Shown piece by piece: positions 1 through 5,784 of a stretch of 5,784 nucleotides of DNA. The DNA is from Thermocaproicibacter sp036260805 (GTDB lineage: Bacteria; Bacillota; Clostridia; Oscillospirales; Acutalibacteraceae): assembly GCA_036260805.1 (NCBI GenBank), contig DATALZ010000080.1, positions 1 to 5,784 of the forward strand, written 5' to 3'. Every line of letters begins with the position of its first letter. The stretch's first letter is position 1. Under the pieces are notes generated by a model. It ran no database searches. It saw nothing but the letters and a program-made list of their open reading frames with translations, and was not told the origin of the DNA. A program made the translations under genes and the position numbers.

Positions 1-23
1 CAATGATTCATTTTTGCAGCACA

Positions 24-58
24 AGGCGGCGGCTCAGGCCGAACGCCTAAACCGCCGC
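24..58 (-). terminator. Strong GC-rich hairpin downstream of the surface-protein gene
   Basis: Read on the minus strand, bases 58-45 (GCGGCGGTTTAGGC) pair with 39-26 (GCCTGAGCCGCCGC) in an uninterrupted 14-bp stem containing two G-U pairs, with a 5-nt loop GTTCG. The hairpin starts about 71 bases past the stop codon at 130. The sequence after the stem is CTTGTGCTGC, so the usual T-run is weak. It is probably an intrinsic terminator or a 3'-end stabilising hairpin for the surface-protein mRNA. No gene is visible between it and the left edge. Confidence 0.6.
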
Positions 59-129
59 GACGCAAATACAACTTACTAATTTTGTTGAGCTTGTTGTTAT
101 TTAGATTAAAGGGTCATGCGATTCAAAAC

Positions 130-2874
130 TCAAGCAAAAGTAATAACAGCTGTCAGAGCACCATTGATATATACGCCATGAGCACCTGCTGCCTTGGTAG
201 CGGTTACTTTATAGAAGTAATCGTTGCCATTCTTGCTTGCGAGTTTGATTGTGCCGACAGTCGCAACTACAAAAGTCGGTTCTTTGGGAGCAGTTACTTT
301 GAACTGATAGGTCTTACCAGCAGCAACTGTAACCTTGGAAGTGTCGCACTTAACATCGGAGGTAACAACCAGAACTGCAACTTTGGTACCGCTGACATAT
401 ACGCCGAAGGAACCAACCTTTGCAGGTGTTACCTTGAAGAAGTAATCATTGCCGGACTTACCGTTCGCAACAACTGTAGCACCGTTGCTTGCAACAGCGA
501 ATACCGGAGCAGAACCGTCAGCAGATGTGATCTTGAACTGATAGGTTTCGCCGATCTTCTTGTTGAGGTTGCCAGTTGTGTCGGACTTAAAGGAAACTTC
601 AGGAGTCTTAATCATCTGAACATCATAGGTTGCAGGATCAAAGGTATAAACCTGATTTTCAGTATCCTTATCAACCAGTGTAGCGGTGATTGTGCCCTTG
701 TTCAGAGAAGAGAACAAGTCATCATATTTCTTTGCTGTAACAGTAATTGTATCAGCTGTTACATCATAAGTGAAGTTATCTTGTGCACCGGAGAAATCGA
801 TCTTGATCTTTGTGTTATCCGGGAGATTCGTGCCGTAAGGATAAGAAGAAACTTTGAATGTTGCCTTGTCACCCTGAACGACTTTGTTGGAAGTACCGGA
901 AACAGGAGCAATTGTCAGGCCAGCGAAGTTAACGGTTTTAATCTTGAAAACATCTGTAGTTCTGTTTGCAACAGCAGAAATTGCATCGTAATCAATTGTG
1001 AAGCCTACCGGAGTAAACATTCCATCATAAACTTTATAAGCTGCAGCATTGAAAACTGTCATGCCGGCAGAAAGCTGTTTGTCAGAAAGTTTAAGAGAAA
1101 TACCGGTAATTGAATCGGAAATATACATTTTGCCTGCAGGAATTACAAGTGTACCTGCGCCACCAATAGAACCAACATTCAGGCCTGTAGCAATATTCAG
1201 TGTGCCTTCAACAATCTGAACATTCTTAACATTAACTGCACCAGTAATAGTTGCATTGGATTTAGCATTATTGTTAGCCGTATCCGTTACAACATTGATT
1301 GTGCCGTAGTCTGAATTAGCAGGAGCTGCGATTGTGCCAGTATAACCCTTTAATTCAAGAGTCGTGCTGTATTTATCGAAATCAATCGACGGAACTGTAA
1401 TCTTATCACCATTTACAGTAATCTTATCACCGGTAGCAGCACCAGCATCAACAGCATTGGCTGTACCAGTCATTTTAATAGCACCTGTAGTAACGGCTGC
1501 ATTTGTTGATTTAATTTCAACAGTCTTTGCTGTAATTGCGCCGACCTTAGTTGCAACTTTTGCATCAGCTGCATCGAGCTTTACAGTACCAGCAGCAGCA
1601 GTAATTGCACCTGTTGTGCCGCCACTAATTACTACTGTGCCAGCAACGACTGAACCAACAGAGCCCTTTGTCATGTCAAACTCGCCAACTGTAACGGACT
1701 TTGCATAGCCATTGCTCATGACGAACTGATCACCTAAACCAATAACATCACCAACGACACAATTGCCATCCATTGTAGTTTTGCCGCGTAAAATAACATT
1801 AGCACCTGTTACATTGATTGCATCAGCTGCAGGAATTTTTGCGCTGGAATTCAGCGGATCAGCAATACCGGTTGCTTTTTCGTCAATCGTATCGGTTGAT
1901 TTTACAGCCCATGTTGAGCCGTGCCATGTTTTAATGGCATTCTGAGCAGCCGGAAGGGTAACTGTATTTGTTACGGTTGCGGTAGCTGTAACTGTGTGAG
2001 CTGTATCAAGAGCAACTGTATTGTTGTTTGTAGTTGTAGTCGGAACTGCATAAGCAACAAGTGAACCCTGATTCAGAAAATCAGCACTCGTAGGAGCAGT
2101 CAGTGTAAGACCAAACTGCTTTGCTGCTGGTGTGGTCATATCAACTTTGTTAGAAGAAGATACTTTAACGCAGAAGGTTCCAGCTGCGACGTTTGTTAAG
2201 TCGAAAGAACCATCCTGTTTTGTTGCAACGCTTACAGGCTGTGAAACAGTATCTGCAAGGCTGCCCTTGGTGTTCTGAGATCCACCGACACCGGAATCTT
2301 TCAGAATATACTGATCTACAGTACCAGAAACATTTGTGGTCATTTTGTTGTTAACAATTGTACCATATTTGTCAATGGAAGTATCAGAAAGATTTACAGC
2401 GTAACTGTTATTTGCATAAACTTTTACGGTATACGTAACAACAGCAGAGAAAAGAATATCCTGAGTCGGAGCTGTATAACGATGGTTTGTAGCAGTGTAA
2501 CGAACCGCAATCGTTTCTTTGCCCGCCAGTGAAGCATCTTTTAAGCTGAGCGTAATCTTTGAAGTGGTACTATCGACCTTCCATGAAAGAAGATCCTGAC
2601 CATCCTTCATTGCAATATCCTGTGCTGTCATGCCAGCTACTGTCAGATGATCCTGTGTTTCCGCAGTAATTGAATACGGAATGTAGCTTGTGACATCTGT
2701 CGCGGATGCGTCACCACTTCTGCCGTTTACAAATTCTACAGCAGTTCCGGAATCTTTGGTTCCGAGATACTCTGTCTTGGTTGTCGCCGCATTGGCGAAG
2801 GTTGCTGAAAAGCTGGATACCACAAGTGCTAATGAAAGCACGAGTGAAAGAGCTTTTCCCGTGATTTTTTTCAT
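130..2874 (-). CDS. Secreted cell-surface protein, S-layer-like, with beta-solenoid-like core and C-terminal repeats
   Basis: This is a 914-residue protein exported through the Sec pathway. I chose the ATG at 2874 because AAGGAGG lies 9 nt upstream and the product begins MKK followed by a hydrophobic stretch ending ANA-ATT, a typical signal peptide with cleavage near residue 29. The in-frame ATG at 2937 has no ribosome binding site and would bury the signal peptide behind 21 charged residues. Approximate layout: residues 30-340 are beta-rich domains with many Thr, Val and Asn. Residues 354-579 are Gly/Ala/Val/Thr-rich with short repeating strands (such as VGAITAKTVEI), suggesting a beta-solenoid. 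Residues 648-753 look like an Ig-type domain. Residues 772-914 hold two homologous repeats. There is no LPXTG motif, recognisable SLH domain or C-terminal membrane anchor, so attachment to the wall, if any, is non-covalent. Its own perfect promoter and strong ribosome binding site point to an abundant envelope protein. The S-layer role is an inference; an adhesin or matrix protein is also possible. Confidence 0.9.
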   Translation of the reverse strand: MKKITGKALSLVLSLALVVSSFSATFANAATTKTEYLGTKDSGTAVEFVNGRSGDASATDVTSYIPYSITAETQDHLTVAGMTAQDIAMKDGQDLLSWKVDSTTSKITLSLKDASLAGKETIAVRYTATNHRYTAPTQDILFSAVVTYTVKVYANNSYAVNLSDTSIDKYGTIVNNKMTTNVSGTVDQYILKDSGVGGSQNTKGSLADTVSQPVSVATKQDGSFDLTNVAAGTFCVKVSSSNKVDMTTPAAKQFGLTLTAPTSADFLNQGSLVAYAVPTTTTNNNTVALDTAHTVTATATVTNTVTLPAAQNAIKTWHGSTWAVKSTDTIDEKATGIADPLNSSAKIPAADAINVTGANVILRGKTTMDGNCVVGDVIGLGDQFVMSNGYAKSVTVGEFDMTKGSVGSVVAGTVVISGGTTGAITAAAGTVKLDAADAKVATKVGAITAKTVEIKSTNAAVTTGAIKMTGTANAVDAGAATGDKITVNGDKITVPSIDFDKYSTTLELKGYTGTIAAPANSDYGTINVVTDTANNNAKSNATITGAVNVKNVQIVEGTLNIATGLNVGSIGGAGTLVIPAGKMYISDSITGISLKLSDKQLSAGMTVFNAAAYKVYDGMFTPVGFTIDYDAISAVANRTTDVFKIKTVNFAGLTIAPVSGTSNKVVQGDKATFKVSSYPYGTNLPDNTKIKIDFSGAQDNFTYDVTADTITVTAKKYDDLFSSLNKGTITATLVDKDTENQVYTFDPATYDVQMIKTPEVSFKSDTTGNLNKKIGETYQFKITSADGSAPVFAVASNGATVVANGKSGNDYFFKVTPAKVGSFGVYVSGTKVAVLVVTSDVKCDTSKVTVAAGKTYQFKVTAPKEPTFVVATVGTIKLASKNGNDYFYKVTATKAAGAHGVYINGALTAVITFA
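133..561 (-). repeat. Two homologous C-terminal domains of the surface protein, about 65 residues each
   Basis: Copy A (561-364) and copy B (327-133) share the order G-x-TYQFK-[IV]-T, then P-x-F-V/A-V-A, then a GNDYF-[FY]-KVT block, then G-VY-[IV]-[SN]-G and a final hydrophobic strand. Spacing is 78 residues start to start, with one 2-residue gap in the alignment. The copies have diverged at DNA level, so this is an old domain duplication. I recall such modules at the ends of secreted clostridial proteins, where they may bind the cell wall or other copies, but the function is not established here. Confidence 0.8.
1394..1431 (-). repeat. 21-bp tandem duplication inside the surface-protein gene
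   Basis: The 17-base blocks at 1394-1410 and 1415-1431 (AC-T/A-GTAATCTTATCACC on the plus strand) differ at one position and repeat with a 21-base period. They encode GDKITV-N-GDKITV-P in the beta-solenoid-like region. The period is a multiple of three, so the frame is kept. It looks like a recent slippage or duplication event that adds one strand-turn unit. Confidence 0.75.
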
Positions 2875-2883
2875 CCTTTTTGT

Positions 2884-2890
2884 CCTCCTT
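2884..2890 (-). promoter_or_regulatory. Ribosome binding site that fixes the surface-protein start
   Basis: On the minus strand the context is AAGGAGGACAAAAAGGATG: a full-length Shine-Dalgarno match, a 9-nt spacer and ATG at 2874. It decides in favour of the start at 2874 over the in-frame ATG at 2937, which has no such site, and it predicts efficient translation. Confidence 0.93.
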
Positions 2891-3049
2891 AAAAATAGTT
2901 CGTTGTGCATTTGCGTGTGCCTATTGGAATTTAACATACATGAACGTCATGGGTGTTAAAGTTTCCCCTGACTTAGCAGCCGCCCGCCGTTCCTTCGTCC
3001 CTTCCGGCACGCATGGAGTCCAAAATGGCAGGAAACCGTCTATATGTTT
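2891..3049 (-). promoter_or_regulatory. Long structured 5' leader of the surface-protein mRNA, unrecognised class
   Basis: From the predicted transcription start near 3049 to the start codon the leader is about 175 nt. Its central part (about 3010-2955) is clearly richer in G and C than the DNA around it. Complementary segments on the minus strand are AACATA (3048-3043) with TATGTT (2938-2933), and nested inside it GTTTCC (3036-3031) with GGAAAC (2966-2961). Inside these, GCCG (3008-3005) can pair with either of two CGGC segments (2989-2986 or 2982-2979). A separate CATGA-CGT-TCATG hairpin lies at 2951-2939. The loop between the GCCG and CGGC segments is purine-rich with GAAGG twice. I do not recognise it as a known riboswitch; it could be a regulatory RNA element or an mRNA stabiliser. 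Pairing was found by eye, not by a folding calculation. Confidence 0.45.
2939..2951. repeat. 13-bp palindrome CATGA-CGT-TCATG in the leader
   Basis: This is a perfect inverted repeat with 5-bp arms and a 3-base centre. In RNA it forms a short hairpin just 5' of the 3' strand of the proposed outer leader stem. In DNA it could be an operator half-site pair, but it lies roughly 100 bases downstream of the predicted transcription start, so an RNA role seems likelier. Confidence 0.4.
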
Positions 3050-3055
3050 AATTGG

Positions 3056-3084
3056 ATTATAAGATATTTGGTACATAATGTCAA
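3056..3084 (-). promoter_or_regulatory. Perfect consensus sigma-A/sigma-70 type promoter for the surface-protein gene
   Basis: On the minus strand TTGACA (3084-3079) and TATAAT (3061-3056) are separated by exactly 17 bases, matching consensus in both boxes and spacer. Transcription should start near 3049, about 175 nt upstream of the start codon. The DNA just upstream (about 3085-3110) is very AT-rich with A/T runs and could act as an UP element. It gives the surface-protein gene its own transcription unit, separate from the MORN-MBL genes. Confidence 0.9.
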
Positions 3085-3316
3085 GTAATAAATGGATATA
3101 TTTTTCTGCAAATTTTGAGCATTGGTAATAATTTTTACAGCATTTAAGGCATATTTTTCTTATCTACTAGCAGAAATTGGAGGAGACAGCCTGTTTTCTG
3201 CAATTTCAGTATATCTTTCTGGTTATGAATGCCAAATACCGATTTATTTTACTCTGTTTTTTGGAAAATATAACACAATGCTTAGAAATATTATACCATT
3301 TTTCTATCCTGCTTTT
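3085..3316. other. AT-rich intergenic stretch with no convincing gene
   Basis: This stretch lies between the surface-protein promoter and the in-frame stop of the MBL gene. A sample line (3121-3180) counts 16 G/C in 60. Open frames on the plus strand here lack a convincing start context and their products look like translated AT-rich DNA. A 10-bp direct repeat TTTTCTGCAA occurs at 3102-3111 and 3194-3203, 92 bases apart. I see no RNA gene. Confidence 0.6.
3290..3298 (-). promoter_or_regulatory. Possible extended -10 element
   Basis: The minus strand reads TGGTATAAT, an extended -10 (TGnTATAAT), with no good -35 box upstream. If used, transcription would start near 3283 and give the surface-protein gene a second, longer leader. 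It lies in AT-rich DNA where such matches arise by chance, so it is weak. Confidence 0.25.
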
Positions 3317-4651
3317 TCAGGTTTTCTTTCCAATATCACAGAAGCACGTTTTTTCACATCCGGCGGAAATGACCCGGATGCAGCAGAATGGCGCCGAATG
3401 GGAAATATCTAATAGTCTATTTCCTAAAAAAAAGCCAAACCCTGCGTTCGCTGCGCTGCGGTTCCCGGCGCAGTTCACCGCTAAACCGGGGCGGGGCATA
3501 TCGTGGCAGACGGATAACCGGTTGCAGCAGGAACCGGCGGACTGAAAATGCGCGCAGACGGAATTGGAGGAGCAGTGCTTAATCCCAGGCAAAGCCGCGT
3601 ACTCTTCCGCAATCTTGCCGCCGGTTACTCCATTGCTGATGAGGATATGATCGGCGGCGATCTCTTCCAACAGAGGAGCATAGGCGCTTTTTGTGCCGTG
3701 ATGAGGGGCTTTCACGATGAAATATCCGTCGTACAGATTCGATTCAACAGCCGCGAGCGTTTCGGGCGGGGCGTCGCCCGTCATGAGGATATCCAGCGAT
3801 TCCGCGCCGCCGTCCCTGCGGTTCTGGAATACAACGGAAGAGGCGTTCAGAGCATCGGAATACCTACGCTGATTTGCCGGAGAAATCAAATTTTCGCAGA
3901 TTTCATCCGCACAGGGCAGCAGGCGAAGCATGGGCGCCAGCGCCCCGATCTGCCGAAGGAGCGCGCCCGTTTCTGCCGCATATTCCGGCAGGATGGGAGA
4001 GTTACGGCAGCAGGACGCATAGGCAGAACAGAAACCCCGTTTCAGGCGCAAAAAATCACCTGCCACAGAGGGCAGGTACGGGGATGAAAGCAGCTCATCC
4101 TGAGCGTCTACCGCCGCGGCAAAATCATCGCGGAAAGGGAAATCGTCGTCCGGCGGCCACAGGATATCATAATCTGTACCACAAAATGAAAAAGAATCCC
4201 CGGCACGGATGGGATACACCCGCTGCGCCCCGGCTTCGCGCGCGGCACGATGGAAAAGCCGCAGCACGCCGGTGTTCATGTGCGAATACTCCGTCATGCG
4301 GCTCAGAAAAGCGTAGACGTACAGCGCAAACTCCAATAAAAGAGGCCGCCCATCTTCGCCGCATGGTGAAACCGGCAAAAACAGGCGGTCAAAATACGCG
4401 GGGTCGGCCCGAAGGATTCGCCATAGGCCGCTGAGGTGGTCGCGGTGGCAATGCGTCAACAGAAACGAGCGTTCCTCGGCATCCCGGTAGCGCGGCATAA
4501 TCTGCAACCGCACAGAATCGAAGAAACTGATATTCCCGCCGCGGATCACCCGATTGCTGCTGCCGCAGTCCACCATCAGGATTTCCCGCCCGGAATCCAG
4601 AACGATGCACTCGCCGTACTCGACGTCGTGCAGGTCAACACAGATGCTCAT
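3317..4651 (-). CDS. MBL-fold metallo-hydrolase, ComEC/Rec2-like type; C-terminal tail doubtful
   Basis: This is a 444-residue predicted cytoplasmic hydrolase with no signal peptide. It has the MBL metal-site motif HCHRDH (residues 67-72), an early VDCG strand (27-30), TGD with the likely bridging Asp at 293, and APHHGT (315-320) followed by ISNG (338-341). HHG plus ISNG is the pattern of the ComEC/Rec2-like branch, often linked to nucleic-acid or phosphoester cleavage; the substrate here is unknown. The gap between HCHRDH and TGD (about 220 residues) is long and probably holds a helical insertion. The region 360-394 is Cys-rich. The start overlaps the MORN stop (ATGA) and has GGAGG 10 nt upstream, so the two are probably translationally coupled. 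Residues 409-444 follow a T8 run, are encoded in AT-rich DNA unlike the rest, and resemble no domain. The native end may be near 3426, with a one-base shift in the run. Confidence 0.88.
   Translation of the reverse strand: MSICVDLHDVEYGECIVLDSGREILMVDCGSSNRVIRGGNISFFDSVRLQIMPRYRDAEERSFLLTHCHRDHLSGLWRILRADPAYFDRLFLPVSPCGEDGRPLLLEFALYVYAFLSRMTEYSHMNTGVLRLFHRAAREAGAQRVYPIRAGDSFSFCGTDYDILWPPDDDFPFRDDFAAAVDAQDELLSSPYLPSVAGDFLRLKRGFCSAYASCCRNSPILPEYAAETGALLRQIGALAPMLRLLPCADEICENLISPANQRRYSDALNASSVVFQNRRDGGAESLDILMTGDAPPETLAAVESNLYDGYFIVKAPHHGTKSAYAPLLEEIAADHILISNGVTGGKIAEEYAALPGIKHCSSNSVCAHFQSAGSCCNRLSVCHDMPRPGLAVNCAGNRSAANAGFGFFLGNRLLDISHSAPFCCIRVISAGCEKTCFCDIGKKT
3426..3469 (-). terminator. Possible intrinsic terminator overlapping the MBL 3' end
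   Basis: On the minus strand GCC (3469-3467) and AACC (3463-3460) can pair with GGTT (3441-3438) and GGC (3436-3434), and an unbroken run of eight T (3433-3426) follows at once. The stem is imperfect, with an internal bulge and an 18-nt loop that can pair further. Its position at the boundary from GC-rich to AT-rich DNA suits the end of the MORN-MBL operon. It lies inside the annotated MBL reading frame, which is unusual. Confidence 0.4.
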
Positions 4652-5784
4652 TGAACTTCCGCCTCCGAATTTTCCTCTACCCGACCATACCCGGAGCAGA
4701 ATTTATCTTCGCACCACTGCCCGGTGCGGAAAACGCAGCCGTCGCGGTATTCCGTGCCCAATCCGTGGCGCCTGCCCTCTTTCCAGCCGCCGGTATACGT
4801 CAGGTTGCCGAGCATATCGAACTCGGAGCCAAGGCCGGTCGCGGCGCCGTCTTTCCAGTGGCCGACGAAGATGGAACCATCCCCGGAACCGAACGCAACA
4901 CCCATTCCGCTTCGGAGATTCTGCTTCCAGCCGCCCACATAGCAGATTTTGCCGGATTTGTAGTAATACACGCCGAAGCCGTCGCGCTTGTCGTTCAGAT
5001 AGCCGCCCTCGTAGGCGGTATGCCCGTTCTCCATCTGCGTGCGACCCTGCCCCTGCCGCAGGCCATCGATCAGTTTACCGAAGTACAGATAGCTTTCCAT
5101 GGAGCTTACGATGATCCGCCTGGCAGGAATGAGGCTGCCTGCCTGAAGATCAGCTGCCGGAGTGGATTGTTCTGCGTCCTTCTTTGCGAGCGCCGCCGCA
5201 TGAACGACCCCGCCGGACAGGCCTTTTGCCGCGACCGCATACTTGGAACTTTTCGCCTTTGCAGAATCGTTTGCAGCCTGCGGTTTTGAAATAGACGCCG
5301 GTTTTTCCTTCGGCGGCTCGTCCACTGTGAAAATCTCGTGGTTGGCGGCATAATCGCTCCCGGAACCGGTGTAAAGGCTGGATGCCTCCCGAGTTTTTTC
5401 TTCGTTCTTTTCCGTAATTTTATGTAAAGGCTGTACGCTTTCCACCACTTTTTTTTCTGCGGCAGTAACGTTCTGCACCGGAATTAACGGCGGTCTGACC
5501 GATTTTACGGGAATCGGAGCAACCGGAGCCGCACCGTCGTTTGGAATCACATGGAAATTGAGGGATTCGTCCTTCTGCGCCGAAGGCCATTCGGGGACAA
5601 GCATGTTTTTATTTTTTTTGAGCTGCTCCAGAACCGAAAGCCGAAGCTTTTGCTCCTCTTCCAGGCAAAAGCAGAAACCGCCCGCGTCCGTCCATGCAGT
5701 GACCTGCGGCTCGCCCGCTTTTCCATTCATATAGCTCTGGGCGGCGGTGCCCGGTTCCCACGGACTGGGCAGCAGCGTCGTTTC
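4648..5784 (-). CDS. MORN-repeat protein, N-terminus beyond the window (partial)
   Basis: The frame stays open from the stop at 4648 to the right edge (378 residues visible). The first internal ATG, at 5730, has no ribosome binding site, so the true start probably lies outside; if 5730 is used the product is 360 residues. Counting from 5730: residues 23-42 are charged and may form a short coiled coil. Residues 45-210 are a low-complexity linker rich in Pro, Lys, Ala and Ser. Residues 215-350 hold about six MORN repeats of the form Y-x-GG-W-x-x-G-x-x-x-G-x-G. MORN repeats form an extended beta-hairpin sheet and usually serve protein-protein or lipid contact. There is no signal peptide or membrane segment in the visible part. 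It overlaps the MBL gene by 4 bases, so the two probably act together; I suggest a scaffold or regulatory subunit, as an inference. Confidence 0.88.
   Translation of the reverse strand, partial: ETTLLPSPWEPGTAAQSYMNGKAGEPQVTAWTDAGGFCFCLEEEQKLRLSVLEQLKKNKNMLVPEWPSAQKDESLNFHVIPNDGAAPVAPIPVKSVRPPLIPVQNVTAAEKKVVESVQPLHKITEKNEEKTREASSLYTGSGSDYAANHEIFTVDEPPKEKPASISKPQAANDSAKAKSSKYAVAAKGLSGGVVHAAALAKKDAEQSTPAADLQAGSLIPARRIIVSSMESYLYFGKLIDGLRQGQGRTQMENGHTAYEGGYLNDKRDGFGVYYYKSGKICYVGGWKQNLRSGMGVAFGSGDGSIFVGHWKDGAATGLGSEFDMLGNLTYTGGWKEGRRHGLGTEYRDGCVFRTGQWCEDKFCSGYGRVEENSEAEVQ
4662..4666 (-). promoter_or_regulatory. Ribosome binding site of the MBL gene, inside the MORN gene
   Basis: GGAGG on the minus strand lies 10 nt before the ATG at 4651, within the last codons of the MORN gene. 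Together with the ATGA stop-start overlap it supports the MBL start and coupled translation from a shared mRNA. Confidence 0.75.
4681..5088 (-). repeat. About six MORN repeats in the MORN protein
   Basis: Successive units of about 22-23 residues begin near YFGKL, YEGGY, YVGGW, FVGHW, YTGGW and FRTGQW, and most are followed by a G-x-G turn (GQG, GFG, GMG, GLG, GLG, GYG). The first and last units are degenerate, as is common for the edges of MORN arrays. The copies have diverged in DNA sequence, so the array is old and not expanding by recent slippage. Confidence 0.88.

Noticed and set aside
82..1113. Long plus-strand open frame (343 codons) opposite the surface-protein gene
   Set aside because: It is antisense to a well-supported gene, has no ribosome binding site, and its product is a Cys/Asn/Ser-rich mix that mirrors the codon bias of the opposite strand.
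2875..2937. Upstream in-frame ATG at 2937 as the surface-protein start
   Set aside because: It has no Shine-Dalgarno sequence and would put 21 mostly polar residues before the signal peptide. The ATG at 2874 has AAGGAGG at ideal spacing.
2939..3049. Cyclic-di-GMP-I (GEMM) riboswitch in the leader
   Set aside because: A GGGACG segment and a later CTAAG resemble parts of the motif, but the conserved GGCAAACC and GACGCAAAGCC segments and the expected stem order are absent. TPP, SAM, FMN, cobalamin and ydaO signatures were also not seen.
3304..3325. CCTG-CTTTTT-CAGG hairpin followed by TTTTC on the plus strand as a terminator
   Set aside because: The stem is only 4 bp and no plus-strand gene lies upstream to be terminated.
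3122..3545. Two overlapping plus-strand open frames in and beside the AT-rich intergenic region
   Set aside because: They run through AT-rich DNA into the antisense of the MBL gene, lack a proper start context and resemble no domain.
3548..5289. Several plus-strand open frames opposite the MBL and MORN genes
   Set aside because: They are Arg/Pro/Ala-rich shadows of GC-rich coding DNA; the minus-strand products have clear MBL and MORN motifs.

Overview
The window carries three protein-coding genes, all read on the minus strand. Nothing in it looks like an rRNA, tRNA, CRISPR array or insertion sequence. The Gram-positive style signal peptide, the strong AAGGAGG ribosome binding site, the perfect sigma-A type promoter and the style of the surface protein suggest a Firmicute. 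The C-terminal repeats resemble those I associate with Oscillospiraceae/Ruminococcaceae-like clostridia. That placement comes from memory of protein style and is an inference.

In transcription order, from the right edge: (1) 5784-4648 is a MORN-repeat protein whose reading frame is still open at the window edge, so its N-terminus is probably missing. (2) 4651-3317 is a metallo-beta-lactamase (MBL) fold hydrolase of the ComEC/Rec2-like type. It overlaps the MORN gene by four bases (ATGA), which indicates one operon with coupled translation. Its last 36 or so codons look non-native: they follow an eight-T run that also looks like a terminator U-tract, and base composition drops sharply there. 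(3) About 440 bases without a convincing gene lie between 3317 and 2875. They hold an AT-rich stretch, a textbook TTGACA-17-TATAAT promoter and a GC-rich leader of about 175 nt with several complementary segments. (4) 2874-130 encodes a 914-residue secreted protein. It has a signal peptide, a Thr/Val/Gly/Ala-rich beta-solenoid-like middle, an Ig-like region and two C-terminal repeats of about 65 residues. (5) A 14-bp GC-rich hairpin at 26-58 lies about 70 bases past its stop and probably marks the transcript end.

The MORN and MBL proteins lack visible secretion signals and probably work together in the cytoplasm; their substrate and pathway cannot be read from this window. The surface protein appears to be a separate, strongly expressed unit, possibly an S-layer or major envelope protein. 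The most interesting points are the structured leader under a perfect promoter, which matches no riboswitch I recognise, the MORN-MBL pair, and the homopolymer at the MBL 3' end. I do not see clear evidence for a complete new defence or signalling system here. The MORN-MBL operon continues off the right edge, where its context would be informative.
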